From the NCBI GenBank assembly GCA_019244945.1, contig JAFASD010000278.1, positions 1 through 11,226 on the forward strand: a stretch of 11,226 nt of DNA, in the 5' to 3' direction. Below, piece after piece: positions 1 to 6,194 of this stretch. This DNA is from Acidobacteriaceae bacterium (lineage in GTDB: Bacteria; Acidobacteriota; Terriglobia; Bryobacterales; Bryobacteraceae). Numbering within the stretch: position 1 is the first letter of the stretch; every line of letters begins with the position of its first letter. The notes beneath the pieces were generated by a model. The model was not told the origin of the DNA and made no database searches. It saw nothing but the letters and a program-made list of their open reading frames with translations. The position numbers were made by a program, and so were the translations under genes.

Positions 1-15
1 CCAGGAAACGAGCTC

Positions 16-83
16 GTCTCGCCCCGGCTACGCTCCCGTCGCCAATCCAGGTGAGCGACGGGAGGCTCCGTCGGGAACGAGAC
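16..83. repeat. Long imperfect inverted repeat (REP-like or hairpin element) upstream of rpsR
   Basis: The segment folds back on itself. CTCCCGTCGC (33-42) pairs perfectly with GCGACGGGAG (55-64) around a 12-nt loop. Outward, CGG 25-27 pairs with CCG 68-70, CCC 22-24 with GGG 73-75, and GTCTCG 16-21 with CGAGAC 78-83, separated by small bulges. About 22 base pairs form in 68 bases. No T-run follows on either side, so a simple intrinsic terminator is unlikely. It may be a dispersed palindromic repeat or a processing/structural element between rpsR and an upstream gene outside the window. No convincing coding region covers 1-152. The pairing is seen directly; the repeat-family identity is inference. 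Confidence 0.55.
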
Positions 84-94
84 CCAACCCACAA

Positions 95-135
95 GTTTTG
101 CCCCACCAGGCAAATCAGGTGGCAGTAGACAAAAC
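95..135 (+). promoter_or_regulatory. Candidate structured leader of rpsR
   Basis: GTTTTG (95-100) can pair with CAAAAC (130-135), enclosing an inner stem CCACC (103-107)/GGTGG (118-122) with a 10-nt loop and an asymmetric internal loop on the 3' side. The outer stem ends 5 nt before the AGGAGA ribosome binding site of rpsR (141-146). Ribosomal protein operons often carry such autoregulatory leaders; an S6:S18-binding RNA is known upstream of rpsF in many bacteria. The conserved CCG element of that motif is not recognisable here, so this is only a candidate cis-regulatory hairpin. Confidence 0.3.
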
Positions 136-152
136 ATCATAGGAGAATCTCT

Positions 153-455
153 ATGCCAGAACAAAGAGGCGGCCGCCCCATCGCGGCTTCACAGCGGCCC
201 ACAGGCGGCGATAAGGCCATCGCCACCGGCAAGAAACAATATTTCCGGCGCAAAAAGGTTTGCCGATTCTGCGTCGACAAAGTCGATGACATCAATTACA
301 AAGATTCCAGATTGCTCATGAGTTTTATCTCCGAGCGTGGAAAGATCACCCCGCGGCGCATCTCCGGTGTTTGCACTCCGCATCAGAAGCGTTTGAGCGA
401 GGCTATCAAGCAAGCCCGCAACATCGCTTTGGTTCCTTTCGCATCGAGATTGTAG
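153..455 (+). CDS. rpsR: Small ribosomal subunit protein bS18
   Basis: Component of the 30S subunit platform, where it binds with bS6 to 16S rRNA. The bS18 core is clear from about residue 28: the KKVCRFC segment, INYKDSRLL, the GKITPRRISG block and the C-terminal helix KRLSEAIKQARNIALVPF. The protein is 100 residues, against about 75 in many bacteria; the extra is an N-terminal Gly/Arg/Gln-rich tail of about 25 residues. Cys37, Cys40, Cys74 and His77 form a C-x2-C/C-x2-H set, matching the zinc-binding (C+) form of S18. The ATG start is supported by AGGAGA at 141-146, six bases upstream. rplI follows after 15 bases, so the two are surely co-transcribed. bS6 is expected upstream but is not visible. 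Confidence 0.97.
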   Translation: MPEQRGGRPIAASQRPTGGDKAIATGKKQYFRRKKVCRFCVDKVDDINYKDSRLLMSFISERGKITPRRISGVCTPHQKRLSEAIKQARNIALVPFASRL

Positions 456-470
456 GAATCCGGAGGAAAC

Positions 471-917
471 ATGGAAGTCATCCTAAGAGAAGACGTCGAC
501 AAAGTTGGCGCGCGCGGATCCGTGGTCAAGGTAGCCGATGGATATGCCCGCAATTTCCTGCTGCCCAAACGTCTGGCAGTTCCTGCAAGCGAAGCCAATA
601 AGAAAATCGTCGAGCAGGAACGCGAAGCTTATCTGCGACGCGAAGCCAAAATCAAGAGCGAATCGGAAGATCTATCCAAGCTGATGACGAACGTCACCGT
701 CACCTTTCACCAGAAGGTCGGCGAGAACAATCAGCTCTTCGGGTCGGTTACGGCCAAAGATATCGCAGATGCTCTCGAAGCTCAGAAGTTCCACATCGAG
801 CGGCGCAAGATTCAGCTCGATGAACCCATTCGCACCATCGGCGAGCATCAGGTCACGTTGCGCTTGCATCGAGACGTGTCCACTCAGATCAAAGTAATCG
901 TTGAGCCCGAACAGTAA
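471..917 (+). CDS. rplI: Large ribosomal subunit protein bL9
   Basis: Binds 23S rRNA near the L1 stalk base and extends from the 50S surface; it influences translational fidelity and frame maintenance. The 148-residue length matches the family. The N-terminal domain shows the signature MEVILREDVDKVG...G..V.V..GYARNFLLPK..A (residues 1-36). A long charged connecting helix follows (about 41-75), then the C-terminal domain with NNQLFGSVTAKDIADAL (about residues 85-101) and the terminal beta-hairpin ending KVIVEPEQ. GGAGG at 462-466 sits four bases before the ATG. The gene is 15 bases downstream of rpsR, the common rpsR-rplI arrangement. Its last 17 bases overlap the assigned start of the next gene, suggesting translational coupling. 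Confidence 0.97.
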   Translation: MEVILREDVDKVGARGSVVKVADGYARNFLLPKRLAVPASEANKKIVEQEREAYLRREAKIKSESEDLSKLMTNVTVTFHQKVGENNQLFGSVTAKDIADALEAQKFHIERRKIQLDEPIRTIGEHQVTLRLHRDVSTQIKVIVEPEQ

Positions 918-2217
918 TCTGCTGTACCTGGATCCTGACAAACTCCTGGAAGCGACGCCGGGCGAGGTGCTCGAAGCAGCCGCGCGTGGTCACCTCGGCT
1001 TGGATCACCGCTTTCTTCATGCGCTGTTGGATCGTCCGGAGGAATCATTGCGCGCTGTGTTAGCGTTTGCTGAGCGCGATCACATTGATGACAAGGTCGA
1101 TCTCGATTCCGATCTGATCTCTCTCTTCCGCTATTGGAATGCGCGTGAAGGCATACCGTTCCTCATCCGCTACGTCAAAGAAGACCCGGAAAGCGTACCG
1201 GACGAAGCCATCGAGGCTTTGGTCCAATTCGGCGAGGCGGCTTTAGAGCCACTGCTGGACCTTTATAAAGAACTCGACGAGTCGGAAAGCGGAGAAGTAG
1301 CGTTCATCCTGGCAAGTCTTGGAATTCGCGACGAGCGGATTCGAAACATCTTGCTTGATCGGCACAACCATGATCCGGACGATGCAGGCCTTCTTCTCGA
1401 GATTTATGACGGACGCGAAACGCCTCCCCTTTCTAACGAGGAAGAGTTCGACATTTGGGCTTCATATTCCGAAAGAGCCAGCGTACCCACTGAACTGCTG
1501 GATGAAGATGAGCGCGCCGCATTGCTCGATCATCCTGTTGCATCGGTCCGCGCGACAGCCGCGAGCTCCTTCTTTAATCGCGACGTATCCGCAGCTCAAC
1601 TGAAAAAGCTGCTGAATCTCGCGAAGCACGACGAATCGCCTGCGGTCCGCGCCCGCGCCTGGGAGGCGTTGACAAATTCTACGGAAGAGACCCAAGTTGT
1701 GGAGGCGATGCTCGCAGCCTTGCGCAATCCGGAAACAACGGTGGAGGAGCTCGGCGGATTACTGGTTGGGCTTGCGCCTGAGGCCGATCGCATCGAAGTT
1801 CGAGCTGCGATCACGAACCTGTACGGCAGACCCGAAGGCCGGGCCAAAGCGCTAGAAGCAATGTGGCGCTCTCTACATCCGAGTTTTCGCGATTACTTTC
1901 CGAAGCATCTGGATGACGCGGATTTGGAGATCCGGCGAGGCGCGGTCTGGGGGGTTGGCTATCACGCGATCAAATCCGAGCTCGACCGGCTAAGAAAGTT
2001 CTTCGATGATGAGGACCTGCGCGGCGACGCTCTGTTTGCTTACGCGCTGGCTCTGCCGACCGAGATCTCTCATGGCCGCATGAAAGGTCTGCTCGCGCGA
2101 ATTGAGAAAGACGCGCGGGGGCTGTCTGAATTGGACGAGACACTGGTAAAAGCTGCGCTCGATGAGCGCCTGATGCTGGCCGGGAAAGAGCCGTTTTTCA
2201 TGCAGCAGGAAGATTGA
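901..2217 (+). CDS. HEAT-repeat-like alpha-solenoid protein, function unknown
   Basis: A 438-residue, acidic, almost entirely helical protein without signal peptide or membrane segment, so probably cytoplasmic. Several segments look like HEAT or HEAT-like repeats: around residues 100-142 (DEAIEALVQFGEAALEPLL), 205-260 (LLDHPVASVRATAAS, then DESPAVRARAWEAL) and 333-385 (LDDADLEIRRGAVWGV). HEAT solenoids usually bind proteins or nucleic acids and are not enzymes; no catalytic motif is visible. The TTG at 901 is the first start in the open frame and overlaps rplI by 17 bases, but no good ribosome binding site precedes it. CTG 919/922 or GTG 967 are alternatives; residues 10-30 look like genuine protein, so a start before 967 is favoured. 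It occupies the place after rplI where dnaB lies in many bacteria. The role is unknown. Confidence 0.85.
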   Translation: MSPNSNLLYLDPDKLLEATPGEVLEAAARGHLGLDHRFLHALLDRPEESLRAVLAFAERDHIDDKVDLDSDLISLFRYWNAREGIPFLIRYVKEDPESVPDEAIEALVQFGEAALEPLLDLYKELDESESGEVAFILASLGIRDERIRNILLDRHNHDPDDAGLLLEIYDGRETPPLSNEEEFDIWASYSERASVPTELLDEDERAALLDHPVASVRATAASSFFNRDVSAAQLKKLLNLAKHDESPAVRARAWEALTNSTEETQVVEAMLAALRNPETTVEELGGLLVGLAPEADRIEVRAAITNLYGRPEGRAKALEAMWRSLHPSFRDYFPKHLDDADLEIRRGAVWGVGYHAIKSELDRLRKFFDDEDLRGDALFAYALALPTEISHGRMKGLLARIEKDARGLSELDETLVKAALDERLMLAGKEPFFMQQED

Positions 2218-2226
2218 GTTGCCCTG

Positions 2227-2271
2227 AAAAAAAATGGCCCAGATTCAGGCACTGAGACCTGAACCTGGGCC
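2227..2271 (-). terminator. Intrinsic terminator of the leftward small secreted-protein gene
   Basis: On the minus strand the 14-base arm GGCCCAGGTTCAGG (2271-2258) pairs with CCTGAATCTGGGCC (2249-2236) across an 8-nt loop, followed by an A and then eight T residues (2234-2227). The single non-Watson-Crick position is a G-U wobble in the minus-strand RNA but an A-C mismatch in plus-strand RNA, and the T-run lies only on the minus-strand side. It therefore serves the leftward gene ending at 2295. It lies only nine bases beyond the convergent HEAT gene, whose own terminator is not evident. Confidence 0.88.
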
Positions 2272-2294
2272 CCTCCGAGAGAGCGGTGTCGTTG

Positions 2295-2522
2295 TTACTG
2301 CTTCGGAGAAGAGCTGGCCGGAGCGGCGTTGTTTTCCGTGCTCGGATTGGTGCTCTTGTTTTTCTTGACGTGCTTCTTGTGAACCTTGGGCTTCGCTGTC
2401 GTGCTCTGCGCCTGGGTAGAAGTCTGCGGCGTGTTCTGAGCCTTCTTCGCTGCCTTGGGAGCAGCCATCAGGAAAGGAACCGCAACGACGGTCAATAACG
2501 TGGATGTGAATAGCTTTTTCAT
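2295..2522 (-). CDS. Small secreted Lys/Ala/Ser-rich protein
   Basis: A 75-residue protein with a clear Sec-type signal peptide: basic MKK start, hydrophobic core TSTLLTVVAVPFLMA (about residues 6-20), and probable cleavage near Ala20-Ala21. The mature part is low-complexity, rich in Lys, Thr, Ser, Gln, Ala and Pro. It has a basic cluster VHKKHVKKNK (residues 47-56) and a Ser/Pro-rich end, and appears disordered. The ATG is supported by AAGGAG (2530-2535 on the minus strand) seven bases upstream, and a strong terminator lies 24 bases past the stop, so this is very likely a real monocistronic gene despite its size. No family is recognised. Cell-envelope or nucleic-acid association via the basic patch is possible but unproven. 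A longer overlapping minus-frame reading (2245-2538) lacks these features. Confidence 0.8.
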   Translation of the reverse strand: MKKLFTSTLLTVVAVPFLMAAPKAAKKAQNTPQTSTQAQSTTAKPKVHKKHVKKNKSTNPSTENNAAPASSSPKQ

Positions 2523-2756
2523 TTGTTTTCTCCTTCAACTAGTGGCGGACCTTTGAATGTGAGGCGAACAGGTGGAGGCTGCGGCAGCTTCTTATTTTTT
2601 GATTGTTTTTGCCGCCGTCTTTCTGTTCGCTTCTCTCGCCGCTCACAACTCTAATTTGCCTGTTTGCGCGGTTTCCCGCCATCGCCTGAAACAGCGAATT
2701 TTGATCCCTTGTTTGGGGGATAGCGCCCAGCGGTTTTTAATGAAAGAATCGTCATC
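2523..2756. other. Divergent intergenic region
   Basis: The 234 bases between the leftward small-protein gene and the rightward sensor kinase must hold both promoters. Visible are the small-gene ribosome binding site (2530-2535) and T-rich tracts near 2590-2610 and 2734-2738. No promoter with two well-matched boxes and proper spacing could be assigned on either strand, and no convincing gene lies here. Confidence 0.4.
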
Positions 2757-3914
2757 GTGCGTCAGTCGAATTCAATCACCAGGGCACATTTGCAACGCCT
2801 TCTGCTGCTTGGGCTTTTCCTTTCCGCGATGCTGCTGCTTTCCGCTTTGCTCGTCGCGTTACGGACTATTCACCAGATCGATCGCAATACACAGACGTTT
2901 GCAGAACGGCAGGCCTTGGCGAAAGGAGCCATCGATGAGATCGAAAAACAGCAAAGCGAATTGAATAGTCGATGGTTGCAACTGGCGCGCAAAAAGGATC
3001 TCGTGCGCCGCGAAGAAATTCTGGATCAATTGACCCAGAACCGCCAGCAGATGAGCAGCGCGCTCGAATCCGCCTATGAGCAGGCTGAGTTGTTGCGCGA
3101 AAGCATTTACCAGGAAGGTCATGGACTCGTGCGCTGGACCGTATGGCTCTTCGCTGCGTGCGTCGTCTTGTCCCTTCTGTGCGCTACTTGGGTGGTGCAA
3201 GCATCGACTGGATTGTTTCGAAAGTTGGAACAGCAGGCGGCTGAACTGACCAAGATGCAATACCAATTTCTAGAAACACAAGAAGACGTCGCACGGCGTT
3301 TTTCACATGAATTGCACGACGAGCTGGGGCAGGCCTTAACGGCGGTAAAGGCGAATCTGTCGGCTTTGCGCAGCATCGTTTCCGATGAAGCTCGCATCGA
3401 TGATTGCTCGCGTCTTGTGGATCAGGCGATCAAAGATGTGCGAGACATGTCACAGCTTCTGAGGCCTACGATTCTGGACGATTTCGGCTTAGACGCCGCG
3501 CTCAAATCGTTAACCGACAGCTTTTCTCAGCGGACAGGCATACAAGTCGAGTACCGCAGCGATATGAACGGACGCCGCTTGCGCGATGAAACCGAGACTC
3601 ACCTGTTCCGCATAGCCCAGGAAGCTTTGACGAATGTGGCGCGCCATTCCCAGGCCACCTCCGTCTCGGTCGAACTACTGTCTCATGGAGATGAAGTGGC
3701 CTTGACTATTCGAGACAATGGGCGTGGATTCGAGATAACGGAGCGACGCCCCGCTTCTGGTCTGGGTTTGGCAGGCATCGAGACTCGAGCGCGCGGCTGC
3801 GGCGGAAAGGTGACCATGGAAACAGCGACAGGAAAAGGTTTGAGAATTGAGGTGACGTGTCCGACTACTTCTTTGACATCGCAATTTGCGATGTCAAAAG
3901 ACACGAAATCATAG
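2757..3914 (+). CDS. Two-component sensor histidine kinase, NarL-partner (HisKA_3) type
   Basis: Inner-membrane sensor that autophosphorylates on His and passes phosphate to a response regulator, here surely the adjacent one. Transmembrane helices lie at about residues 14-35 and 125-148. They flank an ~85-residue, charged, helical, probably four-helix-bundle periplasmic sensor (39-122) of no recognised ligand class. A coiled linker (155-180) replaces a clear HAMP domain. The HisKA_3 dimerisation domain carries RRFSHELHDELGQ, with His187 the likely phosphoacceptor. The HATPase_c domain shows the N-box EALTNVARHS (Asn293), DNGRGF (320-325) and GLGLAGIETRARGCGG (335-350). The GTG start is the first possible after the in-frame stop at 2721; its ribosome binding site is poor. 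The C-terminal tail beyond Pro369 coincides with a perfect palindrome. The stimulus cannot be inferred. Confidence 0.93.
   Translation: MRQSNSITRAHLQRLLLLGLFLSAMLLLSALLVALRTIHQIDRNTQTFAERQALAKGAIDEIEKQQSELNSRWLQLARKKDLVRREEILDQLTQNRQQMSSALESAYEQAELLRESIYQEGHGLVRWTVWLFAACVVLSLLCATWVVQASTGLFRKLEQQAAELTKMQYQFLETQEDVARRFSHELHDELGQALTAVKANLSALRSIVSDEARIDDCSRLVDQAIKDVRDMSQLLRPTILDDFGLDAALKSLTDSFSQRTGIQVEYRSDMNGRRLRDETETHLFRIAQEALTNVARHSQATSVSVELLSHGDEVALTIRDNGRGFEITERRPASGLGLAGIETRARGCGGKVTMETATGKGLRIEVTCPTTSLTSQFAMSKDTKS
3872..3898. repeat. Perfect 27-bp palindrome in the kinase 3' end, upstream of the regulator
   Basis: TTTGACATCGCAA (3872-3884) and TTGCGATGTCAAA (3886-3898) are exact reverse complements around a single central T. 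The element encodes the last residues of the kinase and ends 30 bases before the regulator ATG at 3929. It could be a dimeric regulator's operator, an RNA hairpin affecting transcript stability or regulator translation, or both. No T-run follows at terminator spacing, so termination is unlikely. The symmetry is certain; the function is inference. Confidence 0.8.
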
Positions 3915-3928
3915 CGGCAATCGCGAAC

Positions 3929-4570
3929 ATGTCCGATCGGGCCATAAAAATTCTGCTTGCTGACGACCACACGATTGTTCGTCAAGGTCTCAAGCTCATC
4001 CTCTCGGCGAATCCGGATTTGCAAGTAATCGGCGAAGCAGCGAATGGCCGCGAAGCCGTGGATCTCGCCCAGAAGCTCCGCCCTGACATTGTTCTGATGG
4101 ATGTCGCGATGCCCGAGTTAAATGGTATCGAAGCAACGCGGCGCATGGTCGAAACGAATCCTCGGTTGCGCGTTCTCGTATTGAGCATGCACAAGGAGGC
4201 CGTGTACGTCCGCGAAATTCTAAAGGCGGGCGCCCGCGGCTACATTCTCAAAGACGCCATCGATACCGAGTTGCTGAATGCAGTGCGCTCCGTAGCCCGC
4301 GGCGATGGCTACATCAGCCCTTCCGTTTCCGGCGCGCTGTTGAGCGATTACCGGCAGAACGTAACCGATCCAGTTGATCTGCTATCGAGCCGGGAACGCG
4401 AGGTGCTCCAGCTGATCGCCGAAGGAAAAACAAACAAAGAAATTGCGACTCGCCTGAACCTCAGCGTGTATACGGTCGACTCCCATCGCGCCAAGATTAT
4501 GGAAAAGCTCAACCTGCACAGCACCGGAGAACTCGTCCGCTTCGCCATGAAACACGGGCTCGTGGATTAG
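3929..4570 (+). CDS. Response regulator, NarL/FixJ family
   Basis: DNA-binding response regulator (213 residues from this start), partner of the upstream kinase. The receiver domain (about residues 5-122) has the acidic pair Asp12-Asp13, phosphoacceptor Asp58 in DIVLMDVAMPELNG, switch Ser86 and Lys108 in ILKDA. The C-terminal LuxR-type helix-turn-helix (about 150-213) shows LSSREREVLQLIAEGKTNKEIA and the recognition helix YTVDSHRAKIMEKL. All key residues are present, so it should be functional. The ATG at 3929 gives the usual short receiver N-terminus but has no obvious ribosome binding site. An in-frame GTG at 3857, inside the kinase gene and preceded by GAGGTG, would add 24 residues and is the alternative. 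It converges on the MATE gene with a 25-base gap and no visible terminator. Confidence 0.94.
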   Translation: MSDRAIKILLADDHTIVRQGLKLILSANPDLQVIGEAANGREAVDLAQKLRPDIVLMDVAMPELNGIEATRRMVETNPRLRVLVLSMHKEAVYVREILKAGARGYILKDAIDTELLNAVRSVARGDGYISPSVSGALLSDYRQNVTDPVDLLSSREREVLQLIAEGKTNKEIATRLNLSVYTVDSHRAKIMEKLNLHSTGELVRFAMKHGLVD

Positions 4571-4595
4571 TTCGGGTGAGTCGCGTATTGGCTGC

Positions 4596-6011
4596 TCAAA
4601 TGCGGCGTAGCTTCCAACGTCCGCGCGCGAACACCAGCAGGCTGATCACAGCCATAACGGTGTTTGCTACTGGAATCGCCGTGAACACTCCATCGACACC
4701 AAGGCCCGTATGATTTGCCAGAAACCAGCCAAGCGGTATTTCGCACAGCCAGAAGCTAACGATGTTGATTAGCGTTGGGGTGACGGTATCGCCCGACCCG
4801 TTGAACGCCTGAATCATTACCATGCCGAACGCATAGCTCAGATTGCCGTAACCGATGATGCGAAGACAATCCGAAGCAAAATTGGAGACCACCGGATCCG
4901 CCGAAAAGAACGATACGATCAAATGCGGAGCAAAGATCAGCACGGCAGCTATTGAAACCAGATAGATGGCGTTATAGCCGCCGGTAACATAAACTGCACG
5001 CTCAGCTCGCTCGGGTTTCTTCGCCCCCAGATTTTGGCCCACCATGGTAGCCGCCGCTCCGCTCAATCCCCACGATGGAAGAATGATGAACATGAAGATG
5101 CGTATACCGATTGTGTAGCCCGCCACGGCAAGACTTCCGAAGGTGCTGATTATACGAACCAGCACAATCCAACTCGTGTGCGCAATGAGGAACTGCAAAA
5201 CGCCAGTAGAAGACACGCGAATCAGCGATCCGATCACATCAGGCGCCAGCCTCAGATGCCGCGCAGTGAGGTGCACGCGCGCGCTTCCGTTTGTCAGCAT
5301 CCAGAACTGATACACCACCCCACAAGAGCGGCCGATGAGCGTAGCGGTTGCGGCTCCCGTAACGCCAAGCTTCGGAAACGGCCCTAGGCCGAAGATGAAG
5401 CAGGGATCCAAAAGCAAGTTGATCAGGTTCGACACCCACAGCACACGCATCGCGATCGATGCGTCACCCGCTCCCCGAAAGATTGCGTTGTTCAGAAACA
5501 GAAGCATCACCACCGTTGTTCCTCCGAATACGATCTCGGTATAGCGATGACCACCCGCGATGAGCATCTGGTCCGCGCCCATGAGATGCAGCAGCCCATG
5601 GGCGAAGATCATGCCGGGAATGCCCATGGCGAGAGCGACGCCGATTCCCAGAAAGATCGATTGCATTGCCGCAGTGGCAGCTCCTTCCGGGTCTTTTTCT
5701 CCGATGCGCCGCGCGACCATCGCCGTAGTGGACAAGCTCACACCGAGCGCGACCGAGAACACCAGCGACAGCATGGATTCCGTGAGGCCGACGGTCGCGA
5801 TCGCATTCGCTCCGAGGCGTGACACCCAAAACACATCAACCACAGCAAATAACGACTCCATCAACATCTCCAACACCATTGGGATCGCGAGCAGAAAAAC
5901 CGCCCGGCTGATGGAGAGTCGGGTGAAGTCTTGATGCGTTCCTTTGATGGCTTCGGATATGGTTTGCCAAACGCCCGCTTTCGCCCGGGCCGATATTTCT
6001 TCTGCTTGCAT
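4596..6011 (-). CDS. MATE-family multidrug/Na+ (or H+) antiporter
   Basis: Inner-membrane exporter expected to expel drugs or metabolites in exchange for cations. At 471 residues it matches the family, with about 12 hydrophobic helices in two homologous halves. Typical MATE elements are the first-helix region SISRAVFLLAIPMVLEMLM (33-51), VARRIGEKD (99-107), the FRGAGD turn (178-183), GLSGAAATMVGQNLGA (315-330) followed by the basic KKPERAER, and QAFNGSGDTVTPTLIN (401-416), which mirrors the FRGAGD segment in the second half. A soluble N-terminal stretch of about 30 residues precedes helix 1. GGAG (6020-6017) lies five bases before the ATG. Its upstream gap carries its own promoter-like sequence and leader hairpins, so it is probably regulated separately from the ADOP gene. 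Substrate unknown. Confidence 0.94.
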   Translation of the reverse strand: MQAEEISARAKAGVWQTISEAIKGTHQDFTRLSISRAVFLLAIPMVLEMLMESLFAVVDVFWVSRLGANAIATVGLTESMLSLVFSVALGVSLSTTAMVARRIGEKDPEGAATAAMQSIFLGIGVALAMGIPGMIFAHGLLHLMGADQMLIAGGHRYTEIVFGGTTVVMLLFLNNAIFRGAGDASIAMRVLWVSNLINLLLDPCFIFGLGPFPKLGVTGAATATLIGRSCGVVYQFWMLTNGSARVHLTARHLRLAPDVIGSLIRVSSTGVLQFLIAHTSWIVLVRIISTFGSLAVAGYTIGIRIFMFIILPSWGLSGAAATMVGQNLGAKKPERAERAVYVTGGYNAIYLVSIAAVLIFAPHLIVSFFSADPVVSNFASDCLRIIGYGNLSYAFGMVMIQAFNGSGDTVTPTLINIVSFWLCEIPLGWFLANHTGLGVDGVFTAIPVANTVMAVISLLVFARGRWKLRRI

Positions 6012-6023
6012 AAAGGCTCCAGT

Positions 6024-6041
6024 TCGCGCTAAGAGGCGCGA
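6024..6041 (-). promoter_or_regulatory. Hairpin abutting the MATE ribosome binding site
   Basis: TCGCGC and GCGCGA form a perfect 6-bp stem with a 6-nt loop. On the minus strand its 3' side ends three bases before the GGAG ribosome binding site (6020-6017) of the MATE gene. It could influence ribosome access; alone it does not occlude the site. Confidence 0.4.
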
Positions 6042-6074
6042 GATTCACAGAGACAAAACTAAGTTAGGAGGGGT

Positions 6075-6161
6075 TTATGCGATCGCGACGACCGCAGGCC
6101 CCAAAAAAGGACGCGCAGTAATAATGCGCGGGCTTTCGGCTGTGGTCAGATCGATTCGCAT
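6075..6161 (-). CDS. Possible 28-residue leader peptide ORF upstream of the MATE gene
   Basis: A minus-strand ATG at 6161 opens a 28-codon frame, MRIDLTTAESPRIITARPFL then GPAVVAIA, ending in TAA at 6077-6075. It lies just downstream of a promoter-like sequence (6195-6223). Its codons 9-20 contain the terminator-like hairpin, so a ribosome translating it would melt that hairpin. This is the layout of a leader peptide for attenuation control of the MATE gene 63 bases further on. Against it, no clear ribosome binding site precedes the ATG and a frame this short can arise by chance. No known leader peptide is recognised. Confidence 0.3.
   Translation of the reverse strand: MRIDLTTAESPRIITARPFLGPAVVAIA
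6103..6136 (-). terminator. Terminator-like hairpin in the ADOP-MATE gap (possible attenuator)
   Basis: On the minus strand CGCGCA (6130-6125) pairs perfectly with TGCGCG (6117-6112) around loop TTATTAC. Beyond a 2x2 internal loop, AAAG (6136-6133) pairs with CTTT (6109-6106), and the T-run ends at 6103. This is an intrinsic-terminator shape for leftward transcription. It lies 122 bases past the ADOP stop codon and could simply end that transcript. It also lies about 50 bases downstream of the predicted MATE transcription start and 92 bases before the MATE ATG, so it could work as a conditional terminator in the MATE leader. Confidence 0.6.
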
Positions 6162-6194
6162 AGACGTAGGTCGGAACGAGTTCCCGATAGCATT

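Noticed and set aside
2245..2538. 97-codon minus-strand open frame overlapping the small secreted-protein gene
   Set aside because: It lacks a signal peptide or well-placed ribosome binding site and runs into the terminator, whereas the overlapping 75-residue frame has all expected signals.
2572..2964. 130-codon plus-strand open frame overlapping the sensor kinase start
   Set aside because: It conflicts with the kinase's first transmembrane helix frame and shows no domain; it looks like a chance extension across T-rich intergenic DNA.
6077..6121. Plus-strand 14-codon ORF with a strong TTAGGAGGGG ribosome-binding-like sequence, followed by a hairpin
   Set aside because: No rightward gene follows (the next gene is convergent), and the region is better explained as the leader of the leftward MATE gene.
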